A stretch of 64,000 nt of DNA, from NCBI GenBank assembly GCA_032716605.1, contig CM064545.1:10073564-10137563 (forward strand). Direction: 5' to 3'. The position numbers and the translations under genes are program-made. This stretch comes from Paralithodes platypus (lineage: Eukaryota; Arthropoda; Malacostraca; Decapoda; Lithodidae). The notes beneath the pieces were generated by a model, which saw nothing but the letters and a program-made list of their open reading frames with translations, was not told where the DNA came from and searched no databases. Below, one piece after another: positions 46,718 to 57,892 of the stretch. Positions within the stretch are counted from its first letter, which is position 1. Every line of letters begins with the position of its first letter.

Positions 46718-49621
46718 TTAACATCAGGGGACTTCACTCTAACATCAATTCTGTACACCAATTTCTTCAAGCAGAATCCCCTACTCTCCTTTTTTTGACA
46801 GAAACTCAAGTAACATCCACATCTGACACGTCTAGATTTAATTTTCCAGGTTATCAACTGCTCCAAAATTTCAGATCTAAAGGAGGTGTAGGCCTATGTT
46901 GCTTCGCAAAATCTGAAATTGCCCGGGAGGAGGTTACTAGTTTCAATTGTCCCTATTTTGATTATTCTATATACAAATTAATTTCTGCTGGTAAATTTAA
47001 ATACATATGTTGCATCTACCGTTCCCAAAATACTCCTCCAGAGCAAAGTCTTTTTGATTCTCTGTCTTCACAACTCAGTGTCCTCAACTTAAATGCTTCT
47101 TCTGAAATCACTGTGTTGGGTGATTTTAATGTCCATAATGTTGAATGGCTCACTCATTCAGCCAGGACTGATGATGCTGGTCTTGAATGTGAGCTATTTG
47201 TAGACTCATTTAATCTCACTCAACTAGTCAACCAACCCACCCGTGTACCAGATAATCCTAATCATAATTCCCACCTACTGGACTTATTTTTAACAACCAA
47301 TTCAGAAAATTATGATGTTACAGTGAGGTCCCCACTTGGATCTTCTGATCACTGTCTGATACAGGCCACCTGTCTATCACCTACCACACCTTCCCACTCT
47401 GAACCTGTTTTGGTGACTAAATGGCATTACGATAGGGCAGACTGGGAGGGTCTTCAAGGTGTCTTTATTGGTATTCCCTGGACCTCTTTCTTTTCTAATG
47501 ATGCACACTCCACCTTGAGCCACATACAAGATTTTGTAAAAATTGGAATGGAAACTGTTATTCCTCATCAAAAGTACAGTAAAAGATCTAATTAACCTAA
47601 ATGGTTTGACCATAATAATATTATTGTGCTAGAGTAACTGAACAAAAAGCAATAGCCTACAATGCATACACAAGATCAAAAACACATGAAGCATTTAATT
47701 ACTTTAGAAACATCAGAAATCATGCCAAAACTGTATTAAACCTAACTAAATCAAACTTTCTCCACAAGCAGGCAAATAAACTCCTAAATAATCGAAATGA
47801 TAACAAAATATTTTGGTCTACTCTTAACTCATTCAAATCCAACTTCACTACTGCTTCATCCATTCCACCATTAAAATCTCTGACTGGCAATCTTGTAAGT
47901 GACTCACGAGGTAAAGCTAACCTTCTTGCAGATATTTTCTCCACCAACTCAACCTTAGATGAAATAAATCAAGATGTCCCTGTACTTAATTTTGATTCGC
48001 CTGAAATTCCCTCACTTAAGATCCACACCAGACATGTCAAAACTATTTTGCAGAATCTCTCAGTAGATAAGGCTCCTGGTCCAGATGAAATTCCTCCAAT
48101 AGTACTTAGGAATTGCTCCTTGGTGCTCGCTCCTGTATTGGCAAAAATTTCCGTCTGTGTACTCATACCTCATGCTTCCCAGTACCCTGGAAAGAAGCAA
48201 ACATCCATCCAGTTCCTAAAAAAGGTGCCTCTTCAGATCCATCAAACTACAGACCAATAGCTATAACTTCCACTCTTGATAAAGTCTTTGAAATTATATT
48301 AAATAATCACATAATTAAGCATCTTGAGAATAATAAATTAATCAGTGATAGGCAATATGGTTTTAGACGATGTCGATCAAATGCAGACATTCTTTGCCTT
48401 CTTACGCATCAAATCAACCAAGCTACAGACCAACATGGTGAAACACATACAATAGCACTGGATATATCAAAGGCAATTGATAGAGTCTGGCATCAATCCT
48501 TATTGTCGAAGATGTCACACTACGGCCTTGCATCATTAGTTCCACTAATTTCTTCTTATCTTCATAACAAAAAAATATGTGTAATGGTAGATGGCCTTTA
48601 TTCTCAATTTCACTCAATAAATGCTGGTGTTCCCCAGGGATCAGTTTTGGCCCCAACTCTGTTCCTCATTCATATCAATGATCTCATATCTACCACTCAT
48701 AATCCAATACATTCCTACGCAGATGACTCAACGCTCCACAGTTCCTTCACATTTACCAATTCTTTCACCCAACCCGATCTTATAAATTAAAAAATAAACA
48801 CTGCAATTTCTCTGAACCAGGACCTTTCTAGAATTAATGAATGGGGACAAAAGAATATAGTTTCCTTTAATGCACAGAAAACGAAGTACATTCAATTTTC
48901 TAACCGACAGAATCTCACTGACTCCCATATATTTGTTAATGAAGTAAATATTCCCACTTCCCCTAGTATTGACATTCTCGGTGTAACATTAACTACTAAC
49001 TTGAGCTGGACACATTATGTTAGAAGCATTGCTAAGAATGCCTCTAAAAAACTGGGACTCCTGTACAGAGTTCGAGAATTCTTCACTGACGAGCAGTTGG
49101 CCGTAATATATAAAAGTCATGTGCGTTCTCAGATGGATTACTGTTCACCTCTGTGGAGTGGAAGTGGAGTGGTTGCATTGAGGCCGTTGGACACAATTCA
49201 AAATAAAGCTATTAGATTAATCAATAACCCTGCAATCACACAGGACCTTCCTACATTATCCATACGAAGAAACGTTGCATCCCTTGCATTATTCTACAGA
49301 TATTTTCACAGCAATTGTTCCGAGGAACTTGCTACAATTGTGCCGCCTCTCCACATCTTTCCCCGTAGAACTAGGGCAGCTGAGAGCGCCCATGAATTTA
49401 CACTTTCTCCTCCACAATGCAGAACTTCTGCTTATCAAAATTTATTTATCCCTAGAACTCCTACTCTTTGGAATTCACTTCCCTCGAGTTGCTTTCCACA
49501 AACTTACAATCTACAAAAGTTTAAATCCAGTTGTTACAAACATTTTATGAATGGAGGATGCCTTTAGGCACATGGACCTTTTTGTTTTATCTGTGTTTTT
49601 CCTTCCTCCGTTCATTGCCTC

Positions 49622-49655
<34 letters not shown>

Positions 49656-49660
49656 ATGGA
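46718..49660 (+). pseudogene. Jockey/I-like LINE (copy 2) inside BEL gag: endonuclease plus RT
   Basis: The insertion starts within NIRGLHSNINS, so the APE endonuclease is nearly complete (FLTETQ, CCIYRSQ, VLGDFNVHNVEW, SSDHCLI). Its frame is fused to BEL gag, giving one 457-codon chimeric ORF (46222-47595). RT lies at 48000-49567 with frameshifts near 47595 and 48150 and a TAA at 48788-48790 where copy 1 has Ser. RT motifs: SNYRPIAITS, ALDISKAIDRVWH (F to I), NAGVPQGSVLAP, SYADDSTLHS. It ends KHFMNGGCL stop at 49567 and a poly-A of about 30 at 49625-49654. AAGTGT at 46712-46717 and 49661-49666 may be the target duplication. Confidence 0.9.
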
Positions 49661-51262
49661 AAGTGTAGCAGAACGGACTACACCACACATACCAGTTGCT
49701 TCAGCATCCTTTGCGGTGCATGAGGCCTCAGTGCGAAGGAAGGGTTACAAGTTGTGCGAAGGGGCACATGCATGGTTTAAGTGTATCAAATTCAAAACCA
49801 GTGCTCTGAAAGTAAAACGCGCAAAGCAACCCAACCTTTGCACCGGGTGCTTATCTTCAACCCACGGGAGCAATGGTTGTGTGAACCCCGACATCCGCAG
49901 CTGCAAGTTTTGTCAAAACAGACACTACCATATCCTCTGTCAGTCCAGATCTCAATGGGACGGTGCAAACAAGGAGCCAAAACTTCAACAGATAACAAAG
50001 ACCAAGACGCAAACTACCACGATGTCTGTGTCGTCAAAGAAGACTAGTATTATCCTCCCAACTGTAATGCTGCCAACAGTCAAGGAATCAAGAGGAATAG
50101 TCATGATGAGAACACTGCTGGATCAGTGCTCACAGCGCACCTTCATTTTAAATTCCGCTCTAGACTCTATCCATTATATAAAAGTGGGTGATGAAGAGCT
50201 AGAGTTGCGAGGGTTTACCGGAGCATGTGAGAGCAGAAAGTACCCAGTAGTGTCCTTCAAATACAAGTTCCTGGGCTGAAACTATCCTCTACAAGCAGTT
50301 GGGTAGAAACTCTCCCGGATCACAAAGGATCAGAATGCCTTGAAGCAGACATGAGAGTTTTGCGAAACAAGGGTTACAAATTAGCTGATCCTCTAATGAC
50401 ACAGACATCTCGACTGGGATTGTTGGTTGGTGCCGATTATTATTATGACTTAGTGCGGCCAGGGTACAAAAAGGAGGGTGACATAATTATCTTACCCACT
50501 AAATTTGGCTATGCACTAAGTGGCTCCTGCCATAACGACAAGTCTAGCGCCCAAGTAGAGGTAATTACAATTTTAAAAGTTGCGGTCACCCCGATGGATC
50601 AATATATATCCACGGAATCAAGTAATCCATGTCATAATGAATTAATATGTATGTGGGAACTGGATCATCTAGGAATTTCTCCAGACGAAGAGTCAAAGGA
50701 AAACATGACTGCGTTGGACATATACAAGGAGACAGTAACAAACTCTGCACAGAATCAGCAATATGAAGTCAGACTGCCATGGAACCAACATAAAGTGAAG
50801 CTGCCTTCTAATTATGGTTTAGCAGCGGGTCGCCTAAGGGGTCTGCAGAAGTGTTTCAAGCAAGAACCTGTCTATTGTAGTCACTAAACCAACGTTATCC
50901 AAGATCAACTTCATCGTGATTTTATTGAAGAGGTTCCTTTCGGTGTTACTGAAAACAGTAATTATTTGGCACATCATGGGGTCACCAAAACTAGCACAAC
51001 GACGCCCGTTCGTATTGTGTACGACTGTTCCGCTAGTATTGGCAAAGGCAGGCCAAGTCTTAATGACTGCCTTTACACAGGGCCATCACTGGTGCCAGAT
51101 CTAGCAAAAATATTGCTGCGATTCAGGGTACACAAATATGCCTGGATAAGTGACATCGAGAAAGCCTTTCTCATGTTGAGACTTCATGAAGAAGATCATG
51201 ACTACACCCGATTTCTGTGGCCAAAGGATCCCTTGGACTTATCTTCACCCTTACTTTGCTGG

Positions 51263-51787
51263 TTAACACCCCTTAACGAGCGGCCTATGCGGTTATTATT
51301 TATGTGTACCGCACAGCGGGTGTTTTTTAGCCAAAATAGGGCTGTTACGTGATCTTTCTATGCCTCCATAAGACCCCAGAACGTAAAACAGTACCTATCC
51401 CTGAAGGGCATAACAGAGCTTTCGGGGGGGGGGGAAGACACCATAACTCCTTCGTATGATCGATATTTCCTTGCTGAAAATAACGTAGTCCGCGAGTGCA
51501 AAAAGCAGGTATTCCGGGTCTATTCATACTATAATTGTGGAAGTATGCAGCGGTGAGAGAGGGAGAGGGAGCGGATATTTGTGTCAGTAGTTTCGCACGC
51601 GGTGTCTGGAGCAGTCCTTACGCTCGCTAGTCCTCCTAGGCCCTATCCCCTTGTCTTCTCTCTCAGCCACTTAACGTGCTGAAATTGCCACTCTCGAGTT
51701 AATGTCGACGCCGCCACATAGTTCCGCTTTTTTTAACGTCGTGACTTATTGTTGCGATCACCTGCTCGCCGCTAACCTAAGGGTTAA
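51263..51787 (-). mobile_element. TTAA MITE family 1, copy D (525 bp, diverged) inside BEL RT
   Basis: TTAA at 51263-51266 and 51784-51787. Ends read TTAACACCCCTTAACGAGCG and, inverted, TTAACCCTTAGGTTAGCGGC. The interior aligns with copy B (TATCCCTGAAGGGC, GAGCTTTC, CACCATAACTCCTTCGTA), but it is more diverged and has a G run near 51425-51434. The BEL RT is open on both sides of it. Confidence 0.8.
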
Positions 51788-52010
51788 GGTAGTTTTTGTA
51801 TCCGGGGCGACTGCTCACATTTCCTTCTTAACTTGCCACGCATCTGAAAACACCTCTTTCTTTCCATTATTATAAACATGATCCCAAAGTTTTGGAGGCA
51901 TTGTTTAGGGAAGGTTTGTACATGGCACAACCTCCAGGGTACAGGCAGTGATGAAGAGACTGTCGTTAAGAGAAGGCGTTACTGGGATGCCCAAAGAATA
52001 ATGTCTCAAG

Positions 52011-52110
52011 NNNNNNNNNNNNNNNNNNNNNNNNNNNNNNNNNNNNNNNNNNNNNNNNNNNNNNNNNNNNNNNNNNNNNNNNNNNNNNNNNNNNNNNNNN
52101 NNNNNNNNNN
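52011..52110. other. Assembly gap (100 N)
   Basis: Exactly 100 Ns, the conventional size for a gap of unknown length. The BEL RT ends just before it. Confidence 1.
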
Positions 52111-55100
52111 CTCTTTGATATTTTGGAAAGCAAGGTAAAGACCAAGTCAGTCAAGAATGAAGTTAGTGCGTTACATCATAGATGAACAGTTCCTATTGCA
52201 TAGTACATGGCAACAAATTGTACCTCTCCCTTCACGGAAGATTAGCCAGAAGTACTCCCATCCAGATCCTTAGAGATGCCAGCCAAGCACATATGCATTG
52301 CTTTTGATGCCTACCCACAACCGCCAATAAAGGACACTGAAAGGGACGAATGGGTAACCAACAGCAGAATCTTTTTAATCAAAGGCTGAAGCATTAATGA
52401 GTGCCAAGAGATCTGAATGATATCCTCAAGTCCAGGTCTTTCTTCAAAAAGCAGCTTCCACAGCAATTCTTGGCCAATAATGGCAGGAGGCCCTTCCGAT
52501 GCAAAACAACTTCCGGGCATCATGAAGTCGTCCTAGTTGTACGGTCGAGCCTAATAAATCATGTCCCAGCTGTCATTACGTTCGGCTTGCTCTGGTGCTG
52601 TATTAAATGGTCCTGTCAGATGTGGAATAGGGTAAGTCAGTGTAGGAACATGGTTTCTATAATTGCACTCTATCCGACATTGAAGGTAAATGAGGCTTAG
52701 ATTTTGGCTGATACCAATGATTTAATCAAAACATGCTTGGTGCCGAGACATCACTTATTAAGGCGCGATTGTAACCGCGGAATGCTACTGTATCAAGGTG
52801 AAAAAGGATGTGCTCCCAGCGTGCCAAAGTGGGAAACAAAAGGAACAACCATGAAGGAAGGCAAGACACAAAATTATTATGCCTTCATTGCCATATCCGA
52901 TGACTGTGAGCATGACAACATAAGTGGTCAGTGGGCATCCACCTCAGTTATTCCGTGCAGTGTGATACTGTTGTATCATTGCCATAGCACATTTCAGTTC
53001 AAGAATGTGGATAGATGGTTGGAACTGCTTCAAAGACAAATTACGTACATCAGCATGCGAACTGCACATATAAAAGGAGATTGGGGACCAATTTGTTGCG
53101 TGCTGGGTATTCCAACCTTCCATGCATTCTGGGACCAAAACTACAGCATTGTCCTTTTCCGCTAAAAAGGCACAGCTCAGATCTTTTCAAAATCTCCTGG
53201 ACAAATTGGACGTGACTACCAACAAACATTTCATCATGGTACGAAGCACCCTGGTGAAGTCTTCTTATACGCCTCACCAAAGACAACTCTGTTTTGAAGG
53301 TCACAACCCTACCTATTTATGGAGCTTAAGGAGAGCGCCCTCAATATTAGCATGAATGAATAGAAGTTTGTGAAGACATGCGGACCAAAGGGAAATGGTA
53401 AAACATTGCTAGCTAATTTGAGAGGTATGGATGCATGTGAACTACCACCTTGTGAATATGAGATCAATACTAACATAGTGTGCATCGTTTTGTCGCCAAG
53501 CATGTGGAATATAACAGATCATAATCACATAAAGCAGGGAGCATCTCCTGAAGACACAATATCTGGCAGTTATGTTTGATGACTAATTTACAACAACCTG
53601 TTGTTGGTTCGAAAGGGACCCAAGTTTCCTGTAGGTCTCATCTGCAGTGTAACAAAGATGAATTAGAGACAAATAGACTAGAGCATGGCGGATAACCTGG
53701 AAAATTACAAACTCAGATTAAGATGACAGTTTTCGGATGAGGATGACTGGAATTGTGCAACAGAATATTGTTATGCAGCGCTACTGCGGAAGTCATATAA
53801 TTATACATTACTGGAAACCGGTATACATTTACTTCTATACTAATACTTAGTGGAACACTCACATTTTCAGACATAAGTCCCACGAGACTATACAGAACTT
53901 GTATCTACTAAGTAATACTATGTATGACTTATCAGCAGTGTTAACGCGTTTTCTCGTTGTGTGATTCTTAAGATACCCTTATAGTGATATTTATCAATAT
54001 AACAAGATATAGATATGGACGTCCAAAGGTAAATGTCGATTGTGTATATCCATTTGGTTTATTGCATTAATTACGAAAGTTTGTTTCTCAGTAGAGCAGG
54101 ACCTCTAGCATTAAGATTGTGTGCATTATGTCCTATTACCACGCAAATTCATTCAAGAATTCAGCCGATGAATAAAATTAATTTATCCACCAAGTTTCAT
54201 TGATGAACTTGAGAAACGCTTTGAGCAATGTGCTTGCAAAACAAAATTGTTTTATCACCCCACTTTAGGAGCTTCGTTATCTTAAATTAGTTTTTGGCAC
54301 GCAAAATTCTTCACCGTTAAGAACTATTGATCTCCTGCATCATTAATGGTTTAACAAAAAATCTTCAGCAAACTTTCATGGCAAAATACAACTGGTCGTA
54401 CTCAAAACAAGTGTATGATTTAAATTGTCCATATGAGCACACCCCCTTTTTAATGTCGTTCTTAATATGGTTTCGCACCAAATTCGGCACCACACACTAT
54501 TTAAGAATGTCACATCCGTAATCACAGTTCCAACATACAAAAGAAACTTTTGGCACCCTAGGTTATATTTGATGTACGTCAAAATGTAATTTATACTGAT
54601 TTTTTGGGGGTACGTTCAAGCAGCGCCCCCTACCAACTGCACCAATTGGAAAACTTACAGATCACCGATTAGGGATCTCCAATAGACCTGTCATGTATTC
54701 CAGCACATCAATATTTGTTGTACGGGCACTATGTAATACAAATTCTGGTTAGCTCCCAGACTATATATGTTTGAGTGAACATTTTATAAAATATAGTATT
54801 TTTGCCCATTGCTCTGATTTATAACGTCCCTGATAACCCTTATGGTAAACCGGATAGTGGAGTGACCTATGGTTTTAAGTACTTTGCCTGAAAAAAATCT
54901 GCTATTTTCCATCGACTACTGCTCCTTTATTAGTTAATGAACACCATATTTTACGATCATGTAAATATGTAGACACAAACATGGTAAAATGAGTATTGTA
55001 AGAAATGTATTACTAGATATAGAGAAACACCATGGGAATAGTACAGCACGGAAAGAGACAAGGCAAATACATATTGAATAAAAATTTCGTGTTTTCCAAT

Positions 55101-55249
55101 GTCTTCAGGTTTCTGAAATGGAACTGTAGTGTGAATCGAAGTCTAAAACACTATACCCAATCGTCACTACATGCTCTGTCCCTTACCGCGTTGTACTTAA
55201 CATAGTAATAACAACTATTCCACGATTAATGTACATTAATATAATATAA

Positions 55250-55250
<1 letters not shown>
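52111..55250. other. Unrecognised sequence after the gap; one 153-codon frame
   Basis: The frame 52704-53165 (MADTNDLIKTCLVPRHHLLR...) and shorter ones at 52401 and 53370 have no motif that I can name. They could be decayed element coding sequence. After 53600 the sequence is plain AT-rich. Confidence 0.35.
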
Positions 55251-55298
<48 letters not shown>

Positions 55299-55322
55299 TA
55301 GTATATATATATATATATATAT
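55251..55322. repeat. (TA)n microsatellite
   Basis: TA repeat with one CTAG interruption, next to the TIR element start. Confidence 0.95.
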
Positions 55323-55744
55323 TATATATACGGTATATATCTATATACATTATATATATTATAGGGTGTCCCAGGAGGAAAGGTCATAACGGTTTGGGTA
55401 AAAGTGAGTAGAACAAGGTATACTAAGCCTAAAATGTTCTATAAGAAATATTCAAAATTTCGACCGGTACAGAGATATTGCATGCTGAAAATGTTATTTT
55501 CTTCAGTAATTCCCCTTAAGGGTGGCCTAGGGCCTACCACACCTCCATCTTTCACCTATTATTTTACCATGATAATATAAATATGATATTTTTGTAAGTT
55601 GCAAATTAGTATAGATAGATTAGCTCACTTTCGACCAGTTGGAAACTATTTGACATGGAAGAGTCCATTACACACCCCGCTCAACTCGAAGCGTCAACAC
55701 CTCTTCGCCCGCACGCTTGAAATTTGACCATATTTTGAGTATTA

Positions 55745-56140
55745 CATTGCTCATTCCTTTATTTGTTTGCCTGAGCTATAGCTAAGAGCTAGTTAAACCG
55801 CCCAGTAGTTGCTTTGCATGTTATTTTGCTGTGTTTTTGACTGATAAACGTTTGTTTATCAAGACTGCCATTGTTTACATTAGTATCGGATAGTGACGAC
55901 GCACAAATGTAAACAAACTATTTGCTTGTTCCATATTATATTGTTCTAGCCCTTGTTGTAGTAATTTTTGCCTTCACTGTAGTTAAGTGCTTAGTAAATC
56001 ACTCAGTAGTTATCTTGCATGACATTGTACCTGTATTTTTGACTGATAAACGTTTGTTTTTCAAAATTATCTTTGCCAAATAAAGCACCGCCGCCGACAC
56101 CAGCGCCACCTGTGTACGCATATACAAATTAATCATCTCC
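55745..56140 (+). repeat. Two ~201-bp tandem units upstream of the LINE ORF1
   Basis: CAGTAGTT...TTGCATG...TTTTTGACTGATAAACGTTTGTTT occurs from 55803 and again from 56004, with GCTTAGTAAA/AGCTAGTTAAA before each. This could be 5' promoter monomers of the LINE, or older flank. Confidence 0.6.
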
Positions 56141-56544
56141 TTGTAGTTTATATATCAAAGTCTAGCCTTTACTGTACCTAGTTTAACATTTTCTCTTGGT
56201 TGACTATATAAATCGCACACACTGACATTTGTGAAGATAGTTTATGTATTGGGTTAGAATAATTTAGTTATTGTGATACTTTTTGATAGCCTATTAAAGC
56301 GCATTTCATTTACATGTCATCATAGAAATAGGCCTATACACTCTTGTCAGGGATATTACAAATTCCATTATTTGGTTGTGTCGACCTCTACTATTGTTTT
56401 TTCAGTTTCTCACTAGGTTAATTTACCCCCCCATTCACATTTACTTTTGTACTTTCTAGTAAATCTTGTGTTGTAATTTATCTTTTCATTCCAGGTGTAT
56501 TATTGACTTGATGTAAATGTAAACTTTTCAAGCTTAAATTGTAT

Positions 56545-56692
56545 TAGAAGTGACGTGAAGTGATTTAAAGTGAGTGAAGTGATTTACAGTGAGTGAAGTG
56601 ATCTGATGTGTGTGAAGTGAATAAAGTGTTCTGAAGTGAGACAAGTAATGTAATTAGAAGTGACTTAGAGTGAAGTGATTTGAAGTTTTGTT
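56545..56692 (+). repeat. GTGAAGTGA short repeats in the LINE 5' leader
   Basis: AGTGAAGTGATTTA-like words recur about eight times just before the ORF1 ATG at 56702. Confidence 0.75.
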
Positions 56693-56701
56693 ATTGTCAC
56701 C

Positions 56702-57892
56702 ATGTCTCACGCCTGCACAAACTGTTCCGGTAGGTTTGGCCCTACCATGTTTGCCTGCCCCGATGTTCATGTCTGCCGATTCTGCCAGCTCCGAGAAGAT
56801 TTGGCAGCTAAACTGGATGAAGCTAACGTCAAGATTAACGCCCTCACCAAGAAGCTGGAAACACTCCAAGAATTTGCGACACTCAACGAGGAAATATCAT
56901 CAAATGAAGCAATTACTACCACTGCGGCATCTTCCAACAGCCCAACGCCTGATATAGCGGCACTACTCGCTTCAGTGCATGCACCACGTCAGGAAAATAA
57001 TGACTCCGCTCCATCTCAGGACAACTTCCGCGTCATTTAAAACAACGTTCGAACCATCACAAGGAGTATCATCACCGAAACCATGTGCCAAAACCGTTAC
57101 CAGATTCTTGCGGACTTAGACGACGAAGAAGAAATAGAAGAAATTCGGCTCGTAGGAGATTCCATGGTTCGTGGACAACTTATGGAGTTCTGCGCCAGGG
57201 CACCCTGGATCAGGAAGCGCTTTTGTACCCCGGGTGGTGGTGTGGCCGACGTTGCAGCTGCAGTCAACGAAGTTTCAAAGTTAGCCCCTTCACGCACAAT
57301 GTACGTCATTCATGTCGGATCTAATGACGTGCAGTGGACCCGATCGGAGGACCTCATGCTGAACTACCGGAAGCTGATTCAGAAGTATAAGGAAAAGTCA
57401 GGCAGAGTCATCATATCAGGGATCGTCCCCAGAATCAGTGTGGAGAGCCGATTCTTCAATATAGCCACTAGCGTAAATCGTCGTCTGGCTAACCTCAGCA
57501 GGGAAGAAAACGTTGGATTCATCAATACCTGGAATGACTTCTACCACGAAGATCATCTGTTTGTAGCGGAAGGAGTCCATCTGAACCAGGTGGGAGCAGC
57601 AAGATTTGGCCGCCTGCTTCACGACGTAGTAAAGGATTTTCGGAGAAAAAGCAGAGCCAACCAAGGACCACCAGGGACGAGGTTCGAGGCCCAAGGACCA
57701 CCAGGACCAAGGATCAAAGACCGTGGACGACCAGGGGCGACGATCGAGGACCGAGAACTACCAGGGACGACGATCGAGGACAGTGAGAACAGAACACCCC
57801 CAGAGACAATGATCGAAGACCGAGGACCACTAGGGACAATAATCGAGGACAACGTGGACCGAGGACAACCAGGGACGAGGATCGAGGACTGA
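56702..57892 (+). pseudogene. CR1-like LINE ORF1: zinc finger, coiled coil, SGNH esterase, collagen-like tail
   Basis: One frame from ATG 56702 to TGA 57890, with a single in-frame TAA at 57038-57040. Residues 1-37 hold a Cys cluster (CTNC, CPDVHVCRFC). Residues ~38-66 are heptad-like (AAKLDEANVKINALTKKLET). After the stop comes an SGNH/GDSL hydrolase of the CR1/L2 ORF1 type: block I VGDSMVRG, block III HVGSNDVQ, block V EGVHLNQ with the Asp/His pair. From about 57658 a decapeptide GPPGTRIEDR-like unit repeats about seven times to the end. In the family, ORF1p binds RNA and self-associates; the esterase role is unclear. The stop and the decayed ORF2 make it inactive. Confidence 0.85.

Larger units (their letters stand above)
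45891..51870 (+). pseudogene. BEL/Pao LTR retrotransposon gag-pol, split by a LINE and a MITE
   Basis: The gag N-terminus begins at 45891 and breaks at 46137. It resumes at 46190 with KITVPVFDSDPTLWLGFWDM and the QLFEGFTIEGASYQ, LLQKTYG region. After the LINE (46718-49660) comes the gag zinc-knuckle part (GYKLCEGAHAWFKC, CTGCLSSTH, CKFCQNRHYHILC). The aspartic protease follows (TLLDQCSQRTF at about 50116-50145, Asp kept, the usual Gly replaced by Cys). After a frameshift, 50351-50887 has LLVGADYYYDLV, PTKFGYALSG and YEVRLPWNQH. RT follows with TPVRIVYDCSA and ISDIEKAFLMLRL until the MITE at 51263. A short RT remnant (FVSGATAHISF) lies after 51788. RNase H and integrase are not seen before or after the N gap. 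Confidence 0.85.
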
